Made by a program: the position numbers and the translations under genes. The notes under the pieces are model-generated. The model searched no databases and was not told the DNA's origin. It saw only the letters and a list, made by a program, of their open reading frames with translations. A stretch of DNA of 64,000 nucleotides from Verrucomicrobiota bacterium (lineage in GTDB: Bacteria > Verrucomicrobiota > Verrucomicrobiia > Chthoniobacterales > UBA10450), in the NCBI GenBank assembly GCA_003218975.1, contig QHPD01000102.1:1-64000 (forward strand), given 5' to 3'. Positions 16,329-24,672 of this stretch are shown here, in pieces. Numbering within the stretch: position 1 is the stretch's first letter; every line of letters begins with the position of its first letter.

Positions 16329-17855
16329 ATGTCGAATTCGGCAACAACAAAGACCGCAATCAGTCCGCGCCGGGAAGACGATTTTCCCGAATGGTATCAG
16401 CAGGTGATCCGTGCGGCAGAGTTGGCCGAGCCTTCGGATGTGCGCGGCTGCATGGTGATCCGCCCCTGGGGCTACGGCGTTTGGGAGAACATGCAGCGTC
16501 AGCTCGATGCGATGTTTCGTGCAACCGGCCATCGGAACGCGTATTTTCCTCTGTTTATTCCGCTGAGTTATTTCGCGAAGGAAGCGGAGCATGTTGAAGG
16601 CTTCGCGAAAGAATGCGCGGTGGTCACGCACAGCCGGCTCGAGGCGGATGCCGATGGAAAATTGAGACCAGCGAGCGCGCTCACCGAGCCGCTGGTGGTG
16701 AGGCCAACCTCGGAAACAATTATCGGTGCGAGTTATGCGAAATGGGTGCAATCATATCGCGATCTTCCCATCCTAATTAATCAGTGGGCGAACGTTGTGC
16801 GCTGGGAAATGCGACCGCGCCTCTTCTTGCGCACGACTGAGTTTCTCTGGCAGGAAGGTCACACCGTCCACGAAACCGAGGCCGAGGCGCGGGCCGAAGC
16901 AAAGTTAATTCTCGATCTTTACGAGCGATTTGCGTGCGAGCATCTCGCGGTGCCGGTTTTCACTGGTGAAAAATCCGAGAGTGAACGTTTTCCCGGTGCG
17001 GTGCAGACGTTGTCGATCGAAGCGATGGTGCAGGACCGCAAAGCGATCCAGGCCGGAACCTCGCATTTTCTCGGCCAAAACTTCGCGCGCGCCAGCGGTA
17101 TCCAGTTTCAAAATCGCGAAGGCAAACAGGAATTCGGTTGGACCACTAGCTGGGGCGTAAGTGCGCGGCTGGTTGGCACTGTTGTGATGATGCATGGCGA
17201 CGACGATGGAATTATTCTGCCGCCGCGTATTGCACCCACTCAGATCGTGATTTTGCCGGTTACGCCGAGGGAAGAAGCCCGGGCGGCCGTGCTGGAAGCT
17301 TGTGATAAATTGGCAGAACAACTCCGCGAAGCTCGATATGTCGATCTTCCGATCGAAGTGGAGATCGATCGGCGGGAGATCGGCGGCGGCGCAAAGAATT
17401 GGGAATGGATCAAGAAAGGCGTGCCGTTGCGCGTCGAAATTGGCCCGCGCGATCTTGAAGAAAATTCCGTCGAACTTAGCCGGCGCGATCAGCCCGTGAA
17501 GCAGAAACAGTCAATGTTGATGAAAGAATTCGTCGCGCGCGCACCGGAAATTCTCAGGTCGATCCAACAAAACCTTTACGACCGCGCCAAACAGTTTGCC
17601 GATGCGAACACGCGCGTGATCGGCAGCAAAGAGGGATTCTACGATTTCTTTACGCCGAAGAATACCGCTAAACCGGAGATCCACGGCGGCTTCGCGCTTG
17701 CGCATTGGAGCGGCTCGCGGAAAGTCGAAGAACAAATCAAGAACGATCTCAAAGTAACCATTCGAGTGATTCCATTGGGAGATTCTGAGCCCGGACGATG
17801 CATCTTTACTGGCGAACCGAGCCCGTGCCAAGTGGTCTGGGCGAAGGCGTACTAA
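16329..17855 (+). CDS. proS: prolyl-tRNA synthetase, archaeal/eukaryal-type short form
   Basis: 508 residues, without the editing (INS) domain of the common bacterial form (about 570 residues). Class II motifs are visible: MVIRPWGYGVWENMQRQLDAM near motif 1, RPTSETIIGASYAKWVQSYRDLPILINQWANVVRWEMRPRLFLRTTEFLWQEGH for motif 2 and the proline-binding TXE loop, and a C-terminal domain with a zinc-site-like ending GRCIFTGEPSPCQVVWAKAY. This is the ProS type 3 architecture, which charges tRNA-Pro in the cytosol and is scattered among bacteria by old transfers. Adjacent genes show no link to proline. Confidence 0.94.
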   Translation: MSNSATTKTAISPRREDDFPEWYQQVIRAAELAEPSDVRGCMVIRPWGYGVWENMQRQLDAMFRATGHRNAYFPLFIPLSYFAKEAEHVEGFAKECAVVTHSRLEADADGKLRPASALTEPLVVRPTSETIIGASYAKWVQSYRDLPILINQWANVVRWEMRPRLFLRTTEFLWQEGHTVHETEAEARAEAKLILDLYERFACEHLAVPVFTGEKSESERFPGAVQTLSIEAMVQDRKAIQAGTSHFLGQNFARASGIQFQNREGKQEFGWTTSWGVSARLVGTVVMMHGDDDGIILPPRIAPTQIVILPVTPREEARAAVLEACDKLAEQLREARYVDLPIEVEIDRREIGGGAKNWEWIKKGVPLRVEIGPRDLEENSVELSRRDQPVKQKQSMLMKEFVARAPEILRSIQQNLYDRAKQFADANTRVIGSKEGFYDFFTPKNTAKPEIHGGFALAHWSGSRKVEEQIKNDLKVTIRVIPLGDSEPGRCIFTGEPSPCQVVWAKAY

Positions 17856-17918
17856 ACATCATCGACCTGATGCTTCAGTTGACGTTGCGATCGCCTCTCG
17901 TTTATTTCCCACCGCAAG

Positions 17919-18164
17919 GTGGAACTAAAGCTTTACAGTCGGGAATGGTGCTCGTGGTGTATTGACGCGAAGGATTATCTCAGCGAGAAGGGATACCGCT
18001 TTCTCGAAATTGACGTCGGCAAGGATCGGGAAGCATACGAAGAAATGAAAAAGCTTTCCGCTCAGACTTATGTGCCTACCTTCGTGGCCGGCGATAAAGT
18101 TCTGGCCAATTTCGACACGAGACAGCTCGAGAAATTTCTGAACGAGCACCGGATCAATCCCTGA
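17919..18164 (+). CDS. glutaredoxin-like protein
   Basis: 81 residues, a full-length small glutaredoxin. It has the redox motif CSWC (Cys-x-x-Cys) at about residues 11-14 after KLYSREW, the cis-Pro in TYVPTFVAGDK and the C-terminal FDTRQLEKFL. The start is GTG at 17919. It probably reduces disulfides in the cytoplasm with glutathione or another thiol. Its stop overlaps the ATG of the next gene (TGATG), so the two are co-translated. Confidence 0.88.
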   Translation: MELKLYSREWCSWCIDAKDYLSEKGYRFLEIDVGKDREAYEEMKKLSAQTYVPTFVAGDKVLANFDTRQLEKFLNEHRINP

Positions 18165-18979
18165 TGCTGTTTCCTCTTCTTGTAACGCTGGGTGCGGCAC
18201 TGCTCAGCATCGGTTTGCGCAGCTTTCAGAATTCCTATGCGCAGAAAGCGGGCGCGCTCGGAATTCTCGTTACCACTTTCCTTGGGGTTTATTTTATCAC
18301 TAGAAGCTGGCTACTAGGTTTGGCCGCGGCGGTGAGCTGGCTCTTTCTTCCCTGGCTAGAAATTCTTACTCGGATTCGCGCGCTTCGGCTGCCAAAAGAA
18401 AAACAGCTTCGCCCGAAAAGCCCGCCGTCCTCCGATACATTCCCTGCGCTTAGCGAGATCACGCGCGAGATCGAGGACGAAGGATTTGTGCATGTAGGCG
18501 ACGCCGGATGGGACTGGGAGGATTACCGGCAATTTTTTCGATTGTTTTACAAGGAGGAAGATCGCGCGCAGGCCGCCATTTGTCTGAACGAACAACATGA
18601 TCTCTCGTTTTATTACCTACGAATTTCGTCACGCAGGAAAAACGGCGCAGTTTGGACGACGTGGAATTATCCGCTTTCCTACGGTTTGAAGCTCACCCCG
18701 CAGTTTCGCATTAATCGTCAGCGGCCGGACCAATCATTCTGGCAGCTTTACCAAAGTCATCGCGAGTTTCTGCGGCGAAACGGCGTGGACGCAGACGCGA
18801 TCGATGCTCTTGACGAAGAGCAGATTCAAACAGAAATGGAAAATGATCTGCGCGATCAAATAGCGCACAACATTCACAAGGGCGTTCTCAAGCAGACCGC
18901 CGCAGGTGACGTAAAATATTCCTGGCGCGGGATGATTTATCTTTGGTGCCAGTTCCTGGTCGATCTGGTTAGGCTGTAA
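18164..18979 (+). CDS. membrane-anchored protein of unknown function
   Basis: I do not recognise this 271-residue protein. Residues 1-70 hold two or three hydrophobic segments (LLVTLGAALLSIGL, AGALGILVTTFLGVYFIT, LLGLAAAVSWLFLPWLEIL). A soluble region follows with ITREIEDEGFVHVGDAGWDWEDYRQFFRLFYKE and many aromatic and acidic residues, and the C-terminus YSWRGMIYLWCQFLVDLVRL is again hydrophobic. It is translationally coupled to the glutaredoxin gene, which hints at a redox or envelope role but does not prove one. It converges on frr. Confidence 0.6.
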   Translation: MLFPLLVTLGAALLSIGLRSFQNSYAQKAGALGILVTTFLGVYFITRSWLLGLAAAVSWLFLPWLEILTRIRALRLPKEKQLRPKSPPSSDTFPALSEITREIEDEGFVHVGDAGWDWEDYRQFFRLFYKEEDRAQAAICLNEQHDLSFYYLRISSRRKNGAVWTTWNYPLSYGLKLTPQFRINRQRPDQSFWQLYQSHREFLRRNGVDADAIDALDEEQIQTEMENDLRDQIAHNIHKGVLKQTAAGDVKYSWRGMIYLWCQFLVDLVRL

Positions 18980-19032
18980 TGTGGGACGGGCGTTAGCGCC
19001 CCGACAGTCGCGGCACTAAGGCCGCTCCCACA
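18980..19032. repeat. twin-hairpin element with 7-bp terminal inverted repeats
   Basis: TGTGGGA (18980-18986) and TCCCACA (19026-19032) are perfect inverted ends. Inside are two short hairpins: GGGCG-ttag-CGCCC (18988-19001) and GCGGC-actaag-GCCGC (19010-19025). It fills the gap between two converging genes and has the same architecture as the element at 62078-62131. It may double as a bidirectional terminator. Confidence 0.65.
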
Positions 19033-19033
19033 A

Positions 19034-19594
19034 TTACACTTTCATGATCTCGGCTTCCTTGTGCTTGAGATGATCGTCGATCGATTTGACGAAGCGATCG
19101 GTCAGCTTTTGCACTTCGTCCTCTACGTCACGCAGACCGTCCTCGGTCAGTTCACCCGCGGCTTTGAGTTTTTTCGCTTCGTCGAGCGCCGCGCGCCGAT
19201 TACTGCGAACGCGGACACGCGCTTCCTCAGCCATTTTTCCGAGTGAACGCGCAAGCTCCTTGCGCCGCTCCTCTGACAACTCTGGAATCGGTAGCCGAAT
19301 GATCTTTCCATCGACTGCAGGCGTGATGCCGATCTTCGATTCCTTGAGCGCCCGTTCGATATCCTGCACCGTGCCAGCGTCGAACGGTTGAACAACCAGC
19401 AGGCGCGGCTCCGGGGTCGTGATCAGCGCAAGCTGTTTCAATTTCATGGTCGATCCGTACGCTTGCACATCGACATTTTCCACAAGGCCGGGCGAGGCTT
19501 TGCCGGTACGCACCGCGGCAAATTCGTGCACCAGATGATTCACGCTTTTTTCCATTGACATCTCGGCTTCCAGAAGAACGTCGTCTCTGCTCAT
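19034..19594 (-). CDS. frr: ribosome recycling factor
   Basis: 186 residues, standard length. AAVRTGKASPGLVENVDVQAYGS near the N-terminus, PEPRLLVVQPFDAGTVQDIERALKES, PLPE-like IRLPIPELSEERRKEL and VRVRSNRRAALDEAKKL are the conserved stretches. It splits post-termination ribosomes together with EF-G. It lies 12 bp downstream of pyrH on the same strand, the common bacterial order. rpsB and tsf, often upstream of this pair, are not here. Confidence 0.97.
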   Translation of the reverse strand: MSRDDVLLEAEMSMEKSVNHLVHEFAAVRTGKASPGLVENVDVQAYGSTMKLKQLALITTPEPRLLVVQPFDAGTVQDIERALKESKIGITPAVDGKIIRLPIPELSEERRKELARSLGKMAEEARVRVRSNRRAALDEAKKLKAAGELTEDGLRDVEDEVQKLTDRFVKSIDDHLKHKEAEIMKV

Positions 19595-19606
19595 GGCGTT
19601 GAATCT

Positions 19607-20347
19607 TTACTTCGGCTCCGACTCGTCGCAAACCAGCGTGCCGACTTTTTGCCCCAGCACGGCGTCGCGAATGCTGCCAGGCTTATACATGTCGAATACG
19701 ACAATGGGTATCTTGTTGTCCATGCACAGGCTGAACGCGGTCGAATCCATGATCCGGAGACGCTTTGTCAACGCTTCGGTGAATGTGAGCCGATCATAAA
19801 GTCGCGCGTCTGCGTGAATATTCGGGTCGCGATCATAGACGCCATCGACTTTTGTCGCTTTCAGAATCACATCAGCGCGAATCTCACTCGCGCGCAGCGC
19901 CGCGGTCGTGTCGGTGGAAAAGTAGGGGTTACCGGTGCCCGCAGCAAAAATCACAACGCGCCCCAGTTCAAGATGCCGAATGGCGCGGCCAAGAATAAAC
20001 GGCTCGGCAACATTTTTCATTTCAATGGCTGTCTGCACGCGCGTTTGGACGCCCATTTGATCGAGCGTGGTGCGTAACGCCAGCGCGTTAATCACAGTGG
20101 CCAGCATCCCCATGTAATCGGCCGTGGTGCGATCCATCCCGCGATGCGATGCAGAGAGACCGCGCCAGATGTTTCCTCCGCCGATCACCACCGCCACTTG
20201 CACGCCAAGGTCGCGCACCTCTTTTATGCGCTCAGCAATCTCGCGCACCACTGTGGGCGAAATATTGTCCCGGCCACCGCGCTCCTGCATGGCTTCTCCG
20301 CTTAGTTTGAGCACGATGCGTTTATAGACTGGCGTTTCCTTTTCCAT
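19607..20347 (-). CDS. pyrH: uridylate kinase
   Basis: 246 residues of the amino-acid-kinase fold. Seen: [62 protein letters not shown] and [11 protein letters not shown]. It phosphorylates UMP to UDP in pyrimidine nucleotide synthesis. It is followed by frr at 12 bp. The upstream gap to fmt is occupied by a dispersed inverted repeat. Confidence 0.96.
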   Translation of the reverse strand: MEKETPVYKRIVLKLSGEAMQERGGRDNISPTVVREIAERIKEVRDLGVQVAVVIGGGNIWRGLSASHRGMDRTTADYMGMLATVINALALRTTLDQMGVQTRVQTAIEMKNVAEPFILGRAIRHLELGRVVIFAAGTGNPYFSTDTTAALRASEIRADVILKATKVDGVYDRDPNIHADARLYDRLTFTEALTKRLRIMDSTAFSLCMDNKIPIVVFDMYKPGSIRDAVLGQKVGTLVCDESEPK

Positions 20348-20396
20348 CCTCAGCCATCATCAAACAAACACGCCGATCTTGAAAAGCAAAATGAAC

Positions 20397-20511
20397 TGTC
20401 ATCTCGACCCGCGAAGACCGCGAGGGATCCCACCTGCGAGGCTGGCGGCCGCAGACTACTCAGTGTTCTCGAGCAGCCTGTGTGAGATCCTTCGCTTCGT
20501 TCAGGATGACA
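20397..20511. repeat. 115-bp MITE-like element of the TGTCATCC...GAGGGATC family
   Basis: Both ends read inward as TGTCATC(C/T)(C/T)GA...CGAAG...GGATC, forming inverted copies of a roughly 35-bp unit around a 45-bp centre. A single copy of the same unit (GATCCCTCGACTTCGCTCGG) sits inside the DAO-type oxidase gene at 48624-48659. The right end overlaps the last codons and stop of fmt. Confidence 0.7.
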
Positions 20512-21412
20512 AGACGCGGTGCCCGCGCAGAAATTCCGCCGCGCTCATTTGCCGTTTCCCTTCCAGTTGCACTTCCCCCAGGGAAAGCGCGTCTTTGCCG
20601 GCGGCAATAACCAGCTCCTTTTCGCTTCGCAAAATCTCCCCCGGCTTGCCGCGAAGATCGACAATAGATGCAGAAAATATTTTCAGATTTCGGCCGCCGA
20701 GTTTTATGAACGCACCCGGCCACGGATTAAATGCCCGAACTTTTCTCTCGATCGCTTCCGCTGGCTCCGACCAGTCGATTCTCCCATCTTCGCGTTTCAG
20801 CTTTGACGCATAAGTTGCAAGTATGTTGTCTTGCGGAATCCGCGGCGCGTTTCCTTCCGCAAGCAATCTCAAGGAATCGAGCAGTGCGTTCGGCGCGAGC
20901 TTCGCCAATCGGGCGGGCAGCGATCCGCCGGTCTCCGCCGGCAGAATGTCGATCTTGCGTTGTAACAAGATGTCGCCGGTATCGAGTCCTTCATCCATGT
21001 ACATCACGGTGATGCCGGTCTCGCGGTCGCCCGCCGCGATTGCCGCCTGAATCGGCGCAGCCCCGCGCCAGCGCGGCAACAGCGACGCATGCAAGTTCAA
21101 ACAGGCGATGCGCGGAATTTCGAGCACATCACGCGGGAAAATTTGGCCGTAGGCCATCACGACAATCACGGCTGGTTGCAACGCGCGAATTTCTTCGATT
21201 ACTTGTCGATCTTTGATTCGCGCCGGCTGCAAAATTGGTATGCTCGTTTCTATGATCACCTTCTTGATTGGTGGCGGCTCAATTCGCTGGGAGCGCCCCA
21301 CCGGTTTGTCCGGCTGGGTGACGACTGCTTTGAGTTCGTGCTCAGCTGATTTTTGCAGAGCTTGTAGTGTCGGCACACCAATTTCGCCGCTGCCGATGAA
21401 GACGATGCGCAT
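20501..21412 (-). CDS. fmt: methionyl-tRNA formyltransferase
   Basis: 303 residues. MRIVFIGSGEIGVPTLQAL, VVTQPDKPVGR, NLHASLLPRWRGAAPIQAAI (formyl-folate site with the catalytic Asn/His), GDRETGITVMYMDEGLDTGDIL and the C-terminal WSEPAEAIERKVRAFNPWPGAF are typical of Fmt, which formylates initiator Met-tRNA. The last codons, LSS plus the stop, are formed by the end of the 20397-20511 repeat, so a short native tail has been replaced. The catalytic part is complete and the gene should work. Confidence 0.95.
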   Translation of the reverse strand: MRIVFIGSGEIGVPTLQALQKSAEHELKAVVTQPDKPVGRSQRIEPPPIKKVIIETSIPILQPARIKDRQVIEEIRALQPAVIVVMAYGQIFPRDVLEIPRIACLNLHASLLPRWRGAAPIQAAIAAGDRETGITVMYMDEGLDTGDILLQRKIDILPAETGGSLPARLAKLAPNALLDSLRLLAEGNAPRIPQDNILATYASKLKREDGRIDWSEPAEAIERKVRAFNPWPGAFIKLGGRNLKIFSASIVDLRGKPGEILRSEKELVIAAGKDALSLGEVQLEGKRQMSAAEFLRGHRVLSS

Positions 21413-21418
21413 GCCGAG

Positions 21419-21667
21419 TTACGGCGCCAACTGATGAACGATTGTGGGTCGGCGGCGAGGCCGCGCCGCTATCGCTTGCGCCATCAGTCTTTCACCAGCC
21501 GTAATCTCGCGTCGGCCTACCGATGATCCGCAGCCGATGCAAAGATAATCGAAAATCTCCCGATCGGGCAGGACTAAAAGCAGCCGCTCGCGGACCGGCA
21601 TCGCGGTTTTGCACTTTTCGCAATAGAGACTGGAGGCGGTGAAATTTTCAAACTGCTGCTGGTTCAT
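21419..21667 (-). CDS. small zinc-ribbon protein of unknown function
   Basis: 82 residues with two Cys pairs, YCEKCKTAMPVRE and LCIGCGSSVGRRE, spaced as in a zinc ribbon, followed by a short Arg-rich C-terminus. I do not recognise a named family. The start overlaps the end of adk by 20 bp, and fmt begins 6 bp after its stop, so it is embedded in an adk-orf-fmt run and probably co-expressed. A role in RNA or protein binding is possible from the fold only. Confidence 0.65.
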   Translation of the reverse strand: MNQQQFENFTASSLYCEKCKTAMPVRERLLLVLPDREIFDYLCIGCGSSVGRREITAGERLMAQAIAARPRRRPTIVHQLAP

Positions 21668-22268
21668 ACACGCCGTCGTTCACGCTCTGGAGGATGTCGA
21701 GCAGAACTTTGGCGGGCGGCCGAGTCGCGTCAACCTCCGTGATCAGCTCTGGCGGATAATATGAGAGCACTGGCTTTGATTCCCTTTCGTAGGTATCGAG
21801 CCGGCGCTGGATGACCTGTTCATTTGCGTCATCGAGGCGGTTGTCTTTCAAGGCACGCTTTTTCAGCCGAGCAAACAGTGTTTCGCGGTCTGGGCACGCG
21901 AGATGAAAAATTTTTTTAACGTCAATCATTTCCTCCATAATCTTCGCCTGTCCGATATTCCGAGGAATACCGTCGAGCACCAGCGTATCGATGTCGGGCT
22001 TAAACTTGTGCGCCTCTACGGCCGCGTCGATTGCCTCTCGCCAGAGCTCGACGGTGATATCGTCCGGCACGAACTGGCCTTTGCTCGAATATTCCAGGAA
22101 CGCTTTGCCGACCTTGGTGCGCGTGTCGATGGAGCGAAATACATCGCCGCAGGCGCAATGATAAAAGCGCGGAATAGTGCCGAGCGTTTTGCCCTGTGTG
22201 CCTTTGCCGCTGCCAGGCGCGCCAAAGAGGATGAATGTGTTGTATCTCATGGGCGAATTCGATTTCAT
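21648..22268 (-). CDS. adk: adenylate kinase-family nucleoside monophosphate kinase
   Basis: 206 residues. The P-loop ILFGAPGSGKGTQGKTLG is near residue 13; ACGDVFRS, VLDGIPRNIGQAKIMEEM (the usual DGFPR is DGIPR) and FARLKKRALKDNRLDDANEQVIQRRLDTYERESKPVL complete the fold. The LID is short, as in UMP/CMP kinase-like and short-form adenylate kinases, so the base preference could differ from E. coli Adk. It starts at 22268 or at an ATG six codons later (22250), and no Shine-Dalgarno settles this. Confidence 0.82.
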   Translation of the reverse strand: MKSNSPMRYNTFILFGAPGSGKGTQGKTLGTIPRFYHCACGDVFRSIDTRTKVGKAFLEYSSKGQFVPDDITVELWREAIDAAVEAHKFKPDIDTLVLDGIPRNIGQAKIMEEMIDVKKIFHLACPDRETLFARLKKRALKDNRLDDANEQVIQRRLDTYERESKPVLSYYPPELITEVDATRPPAKVLLDILQSVNDGVYEPAAV

Positions 22269-22306
22269 AGCGGGGCCGGCGCGAAGATGGGAAGCGGAAT
22301 CGGCTG

Positions 22307-22564
22307 CTATGATCCAACGGCCACAGGATCGACATTCACTCGGCGACCGCCGCGATCGAAGCGCACGTTGCCATCGATAAGTGCAAAAATCGTATAGTCA
22401 CGGCCAAGTCCAACATTTTTTCCGGGCAAAAATTTCGTTCCGCGCTGCCGCACAATGATGTTGCCAGCCACGACCATCTCGCTGCCGAATTTTTTTACGC
22501 CAAGCCGCTTACTGACACTGTCGCGGCCGTTCTTAACGCTGCCTTGTCCTTTTTTATGAGCCAT
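22307..22564 (-). CDS. rpmA: 50S ribosomal protein L27
   Basis: 85 residues beginning [20 protein letters not shown], with [24 protein letters not shown] and [18 protein letters not shown]: complete L27, whose N-terminal tail sits at the peptidyl-transferase centre. There is no cleavable N-terminal extension as in Firmicutes. It is downstream of rplU by about 40 bp, the usual rplU-rpmA order. Confidence 0.97.
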   Translation of the reverse strand: MAHKKGQGSVKNGRDSVSKRLGVKKFGSEMVVAGNIIVRQRGTKFLPGKNVGLGRDYTIFALIDGNVRFDRGGRRVNVDPVAVGS

Positions 22565-22607
22565 TGAAGAAAGTTCTTGGTTGAGAGTTGATATCCGCTA
22601 CGCGTTT

Positions 22608-22958
22608 TTATTCCTCGATTTTCTTCGCCTCGGCCTTCTTCGCTCCTACACTGATGCTCTTAATTTTTACCCGCGTCAATTTGCGCCGATGCCCCACCGC
22701 GCGGTGATAGCCTTTGCGCCGTTTGAATTTGAACGCGATGACTTTTTTGTCCTTACGTTGCTCGAGAACTTCCGCGGTCACCTTCGCGCCCGAGATGATC
22801 GGCGTACCATGTGTCACGGTCTTCCCGTCGGCAAACATTAGCACCGAGCTAAATGTGGCCGTCTTTCCCGGATCGACGTCCAAAAGATCGACATCGATCG
22901 CGTCGCCCTCTGCGACGCGATATTGGCGTCCACCAGTCTTGATAATTGCGTAAGTCAT
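22608..22958 (-). CDS. rplU: 50S ribosomal protein L21
   Basis: 116 residues from the ATG at 22958 (MTYAIIKTGGRQYRVAEGD), with the L21 core VTAEVLEQRKDKKVIAFKFKRRKGYHRAVGHRRKLTRVKI and a short Lys/Ala/Glu-rich tail. The frame is open to 23069, but the added residues do not resemble L21. It is the first gene of rplU-rpmA. Confidence 0.96.
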   Translation of the reverse strand: MTYAIIKTGGRQYRVAEGDAIDVDLLDVDPGKTATFSSVLMFADGKTVTHGTPIISGAKVTAEVLEQRKDKKVIAFKFKRRKGYHRAVGHRRKLTRVKIKSISVGAKKAEAKKIEE

Positions 22959-23077
22959 AAGCCGTTTCCGGGGGAGAAAAAGCCGCGCAAAATCCCATAG
23001 ATAGCGCGCTTTCGCAAGCTCAAATGTAGATCGCGATCGCCCAGCGCGATGACCTAGGTTGGTCGGCAAAGCCGCGG

Positions 23078-23767
23078 TTATTTTGCCATCGCCCGCGAAG
23101 CGGTCGATCCACCTTCAATCAGTAGCACAATTTCCCCTTTTGGCGGGTGCGCTTGGTAATGCGCGAGCAGCTCGCTGGCGGTACCTCTCCGGAATTCTTC
23201 GAATTTTTTGGTGAGCTCGCGTGCGACGCAGAGTTGCCGCTCCGGCATAATATCGATGCATGCGACGAGCGTCTTTGTGAGGCGGTGAGGCGACTCGAAG
23301 AAGACACTCGTCTCATTGCAGTCGACGGCTGCTCGCAGTTCTCGCTCGCGTTGCCCGCGTTTCACGGGAAGAAACCCACGAAAACAAAATCTCTCCGTCG
23401 AAAATCCCGAACCGAGGAGTGCGATGAGAATTGAAGACGGACCGGGAATAATGCTGAAAGGTAAACCGCGCTTAATGCACTCGCGGATGAGACGCACACC
23501 GGGATCAGCGAACCCGGGTACCCCTGCATCTGTAATCAACGCGACGTTTTCGCCTTGGACGAGGCGCTCGGCCAGCTGCGCCGTGCGCATCGCCTCATTG
23601 TGCTCGTGATAACTAATGAGAGGCTTTTTGATTCCGAAATGTTTCAGCAACACGCCGGAATGCCGCGTATCTTCGGCCGCGATTACATCCACGGATTTTA
23701 AAACTTCAAGCGCCCGCAAGGTGATGTCTGTACGATTGCCAATCGGTGTCGCTACCACGTAAAGCAT
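23078..23767 (-). CDS. rsmI: 16S rRNA 2'-O-ribose C1402 methyltransferase RsmI
   Basis: 229 residues of the tetrapyrrole-methylase-like fold: LYVVATPIGNRTDITLRALEVLKSVDVIAAEDTRHSGVLLKHFGI, LITDAGVPGFADPG, SIIPGPSSILIALLGSGF and FFESPHRLTKTL. It methylates C1402 of 16S rRNA. It ends at EIVLLIEGG with only a short tail, without the C-terminal helical domain of the longer E. coli protein (286 residues). It lies upstream of rplU on the same strand. Confidence 0.93.
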   Translation of the reverse strand: MLYVVATPIGNRTDITLRALEVLKSVDVIAAEDTRHSGVLLKHFGIKKPLISYHEHNEAMRTAQLAERLVQGENVALITDAGVPGFADPGVRLIRECIKRGLPFSIIPGPSSILIALLGSGFSTERFCFRGFLPVKRGQRERELRAAVDCNETSVFFESPHRLTKTLVACIDIMPERQLCVARELTKKFEEFRRGTASELLAHYQAHPPKGEIVLLIEGGSTASRAMAK

Positions 23768-23878
23768 TCCATATCATCGGTTCAAAACCGGTCTTCCGCT
23801 ATCGAAGGCGGGGGGGAACCTTAAATTCTGATAAAGCCGGCGCGGTGTCACAAAACGAATCCGTAAGGGAGGCGTAAC

Positions 23879-24229
23879 ATGAGAACAGGCTCTTATCTAT
23901 CGATGTTGGCGCTGCTAGCTTTGGTTGGTTGCGCAGAGGAACCAACGACGGTGACGACGACTACAACGACACAAGAAGTTACGACGACGGGTCCAGCCCG
24001 CGAGGTGGTAGTGACTAGGCCGCCGCCGCCAGTTCGGGTTGAAACGCAGACGGTCACGCCGGGGCTGGGCTATGTTTGGACGCCCGGGTATTGGCGCTGG
24101 ACGGGGACTGACTATGTGTGGGTGTCTGGTAATTGGGTCATTCCGCCGCGAACAACTACCGTTTGGGTGCCAGGCCAATGGGTGCGTCGTCCCAGCGGCT
24201 GGGTGTGGATTCCTGGCCACTGGCGATAA
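23879..24229 (+). CDS. lipoprotein with YXWXGXW-type repeats
   Basis: 116 residues. A signal peptide with lipobox LVGC (Cys about residue 18) is followed by a Thr-rich spacer and four imperfect repeats of the form (Y/W)-V-W-x-P/S-G-x-W (GYVWTPGYWRW, DYVWVSGNWVI, TVWVPGQWV, GWVWIPGHWR). These repeats are common in secreted proteins of Verrucomicrobia and Acidobacteria, and their function is unknown. GGGAGGCG precedes the ATG at a good distance. Confidence 0.78.
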   Translation: MRTGSYLSMLALLALVGCAEEPTTVTTTTTTQEVTTTGPAREVVVTRPPPPVRVETQTVTPGLGYVWTPGYWRWTGTDYVWVSGNWVIPPRTTTVWVPGQWVRRPSGWVWIPGHWR

Positions 24230-24350
24230 GGAAGAGGTGCAGCAGCGAGACTGCATTCTGGGGATGGGTTCTGGGCGGCGAGTTGGCACCCGAACTTTTT
24301 TTAAAGCTGCTTCCTCCTGCGAACGTGGTATAATAGTCTCGACACAGGCT

Positions 24351-24641
24351 ATGAAACCGACGGGTCCGTCCGTTGCCGGCAAGAAGCGGTTTCCGCAGAC
24401 GGATTACTGCTTTCATGTGGGTTTTGGCCAATGGCGCGGGTGGTCGCCGTATGACGGAGAAGATCGGTCGGCATTTCGGAATTTTTACAATTTAGGCCGT
24501 CAATTCCGCATCGAAGCTGCGCGCGAACGAGCCAAAGAAATGGTCGCGTTTGGCTTTATTGTGGTGACGGCAGCTTGGCCAGTCATCTACATGATCGTCA
24601 CCGTCGTGAAATTACTGAGCAAGGGGCGGCCGCTGGAGTGA
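24351..24641 (+). CDS. small membrane protein of unknown function
   Basis: 96 residues from the ATG at 24351. An aromatic/charged N-terminal part (FPQTDYCFHVGFGQWRGWSPYDGEDRS) leads into an amphipathic stretch and one C-terminal transmembrane helix (AFGFIVVTAAWPVIYMIVTVVKLL). A TATAAT at 24329-24334 lies about 17 bp upstream of the ATG, without a convincing -35. A longer frame to 24039 would overlap the lipoprotein gene and is unlikely. I do not recognise the family. Confidence 0.55.
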   Translation: MKPTGPSVAGKKRFPQTDYCFHVGFGQWRGWSPYDGEDRSAFRNFYNLGRQFRIEAARERAKEMVAFGFIVVTAAWPVIYMIVTVVKLLSKGRPLE

Positions 24642-24672
24642 ACGGGCTGCCGTTTCGAACGGATTTCTTCGT

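Noticed and set aside
23768-23878. tRNA-like GGTTCAAAACC at about 23780
   Set aside because: Only a short hairpin; no acceptor stem, anticodon arm or D arm can be drawn around it.
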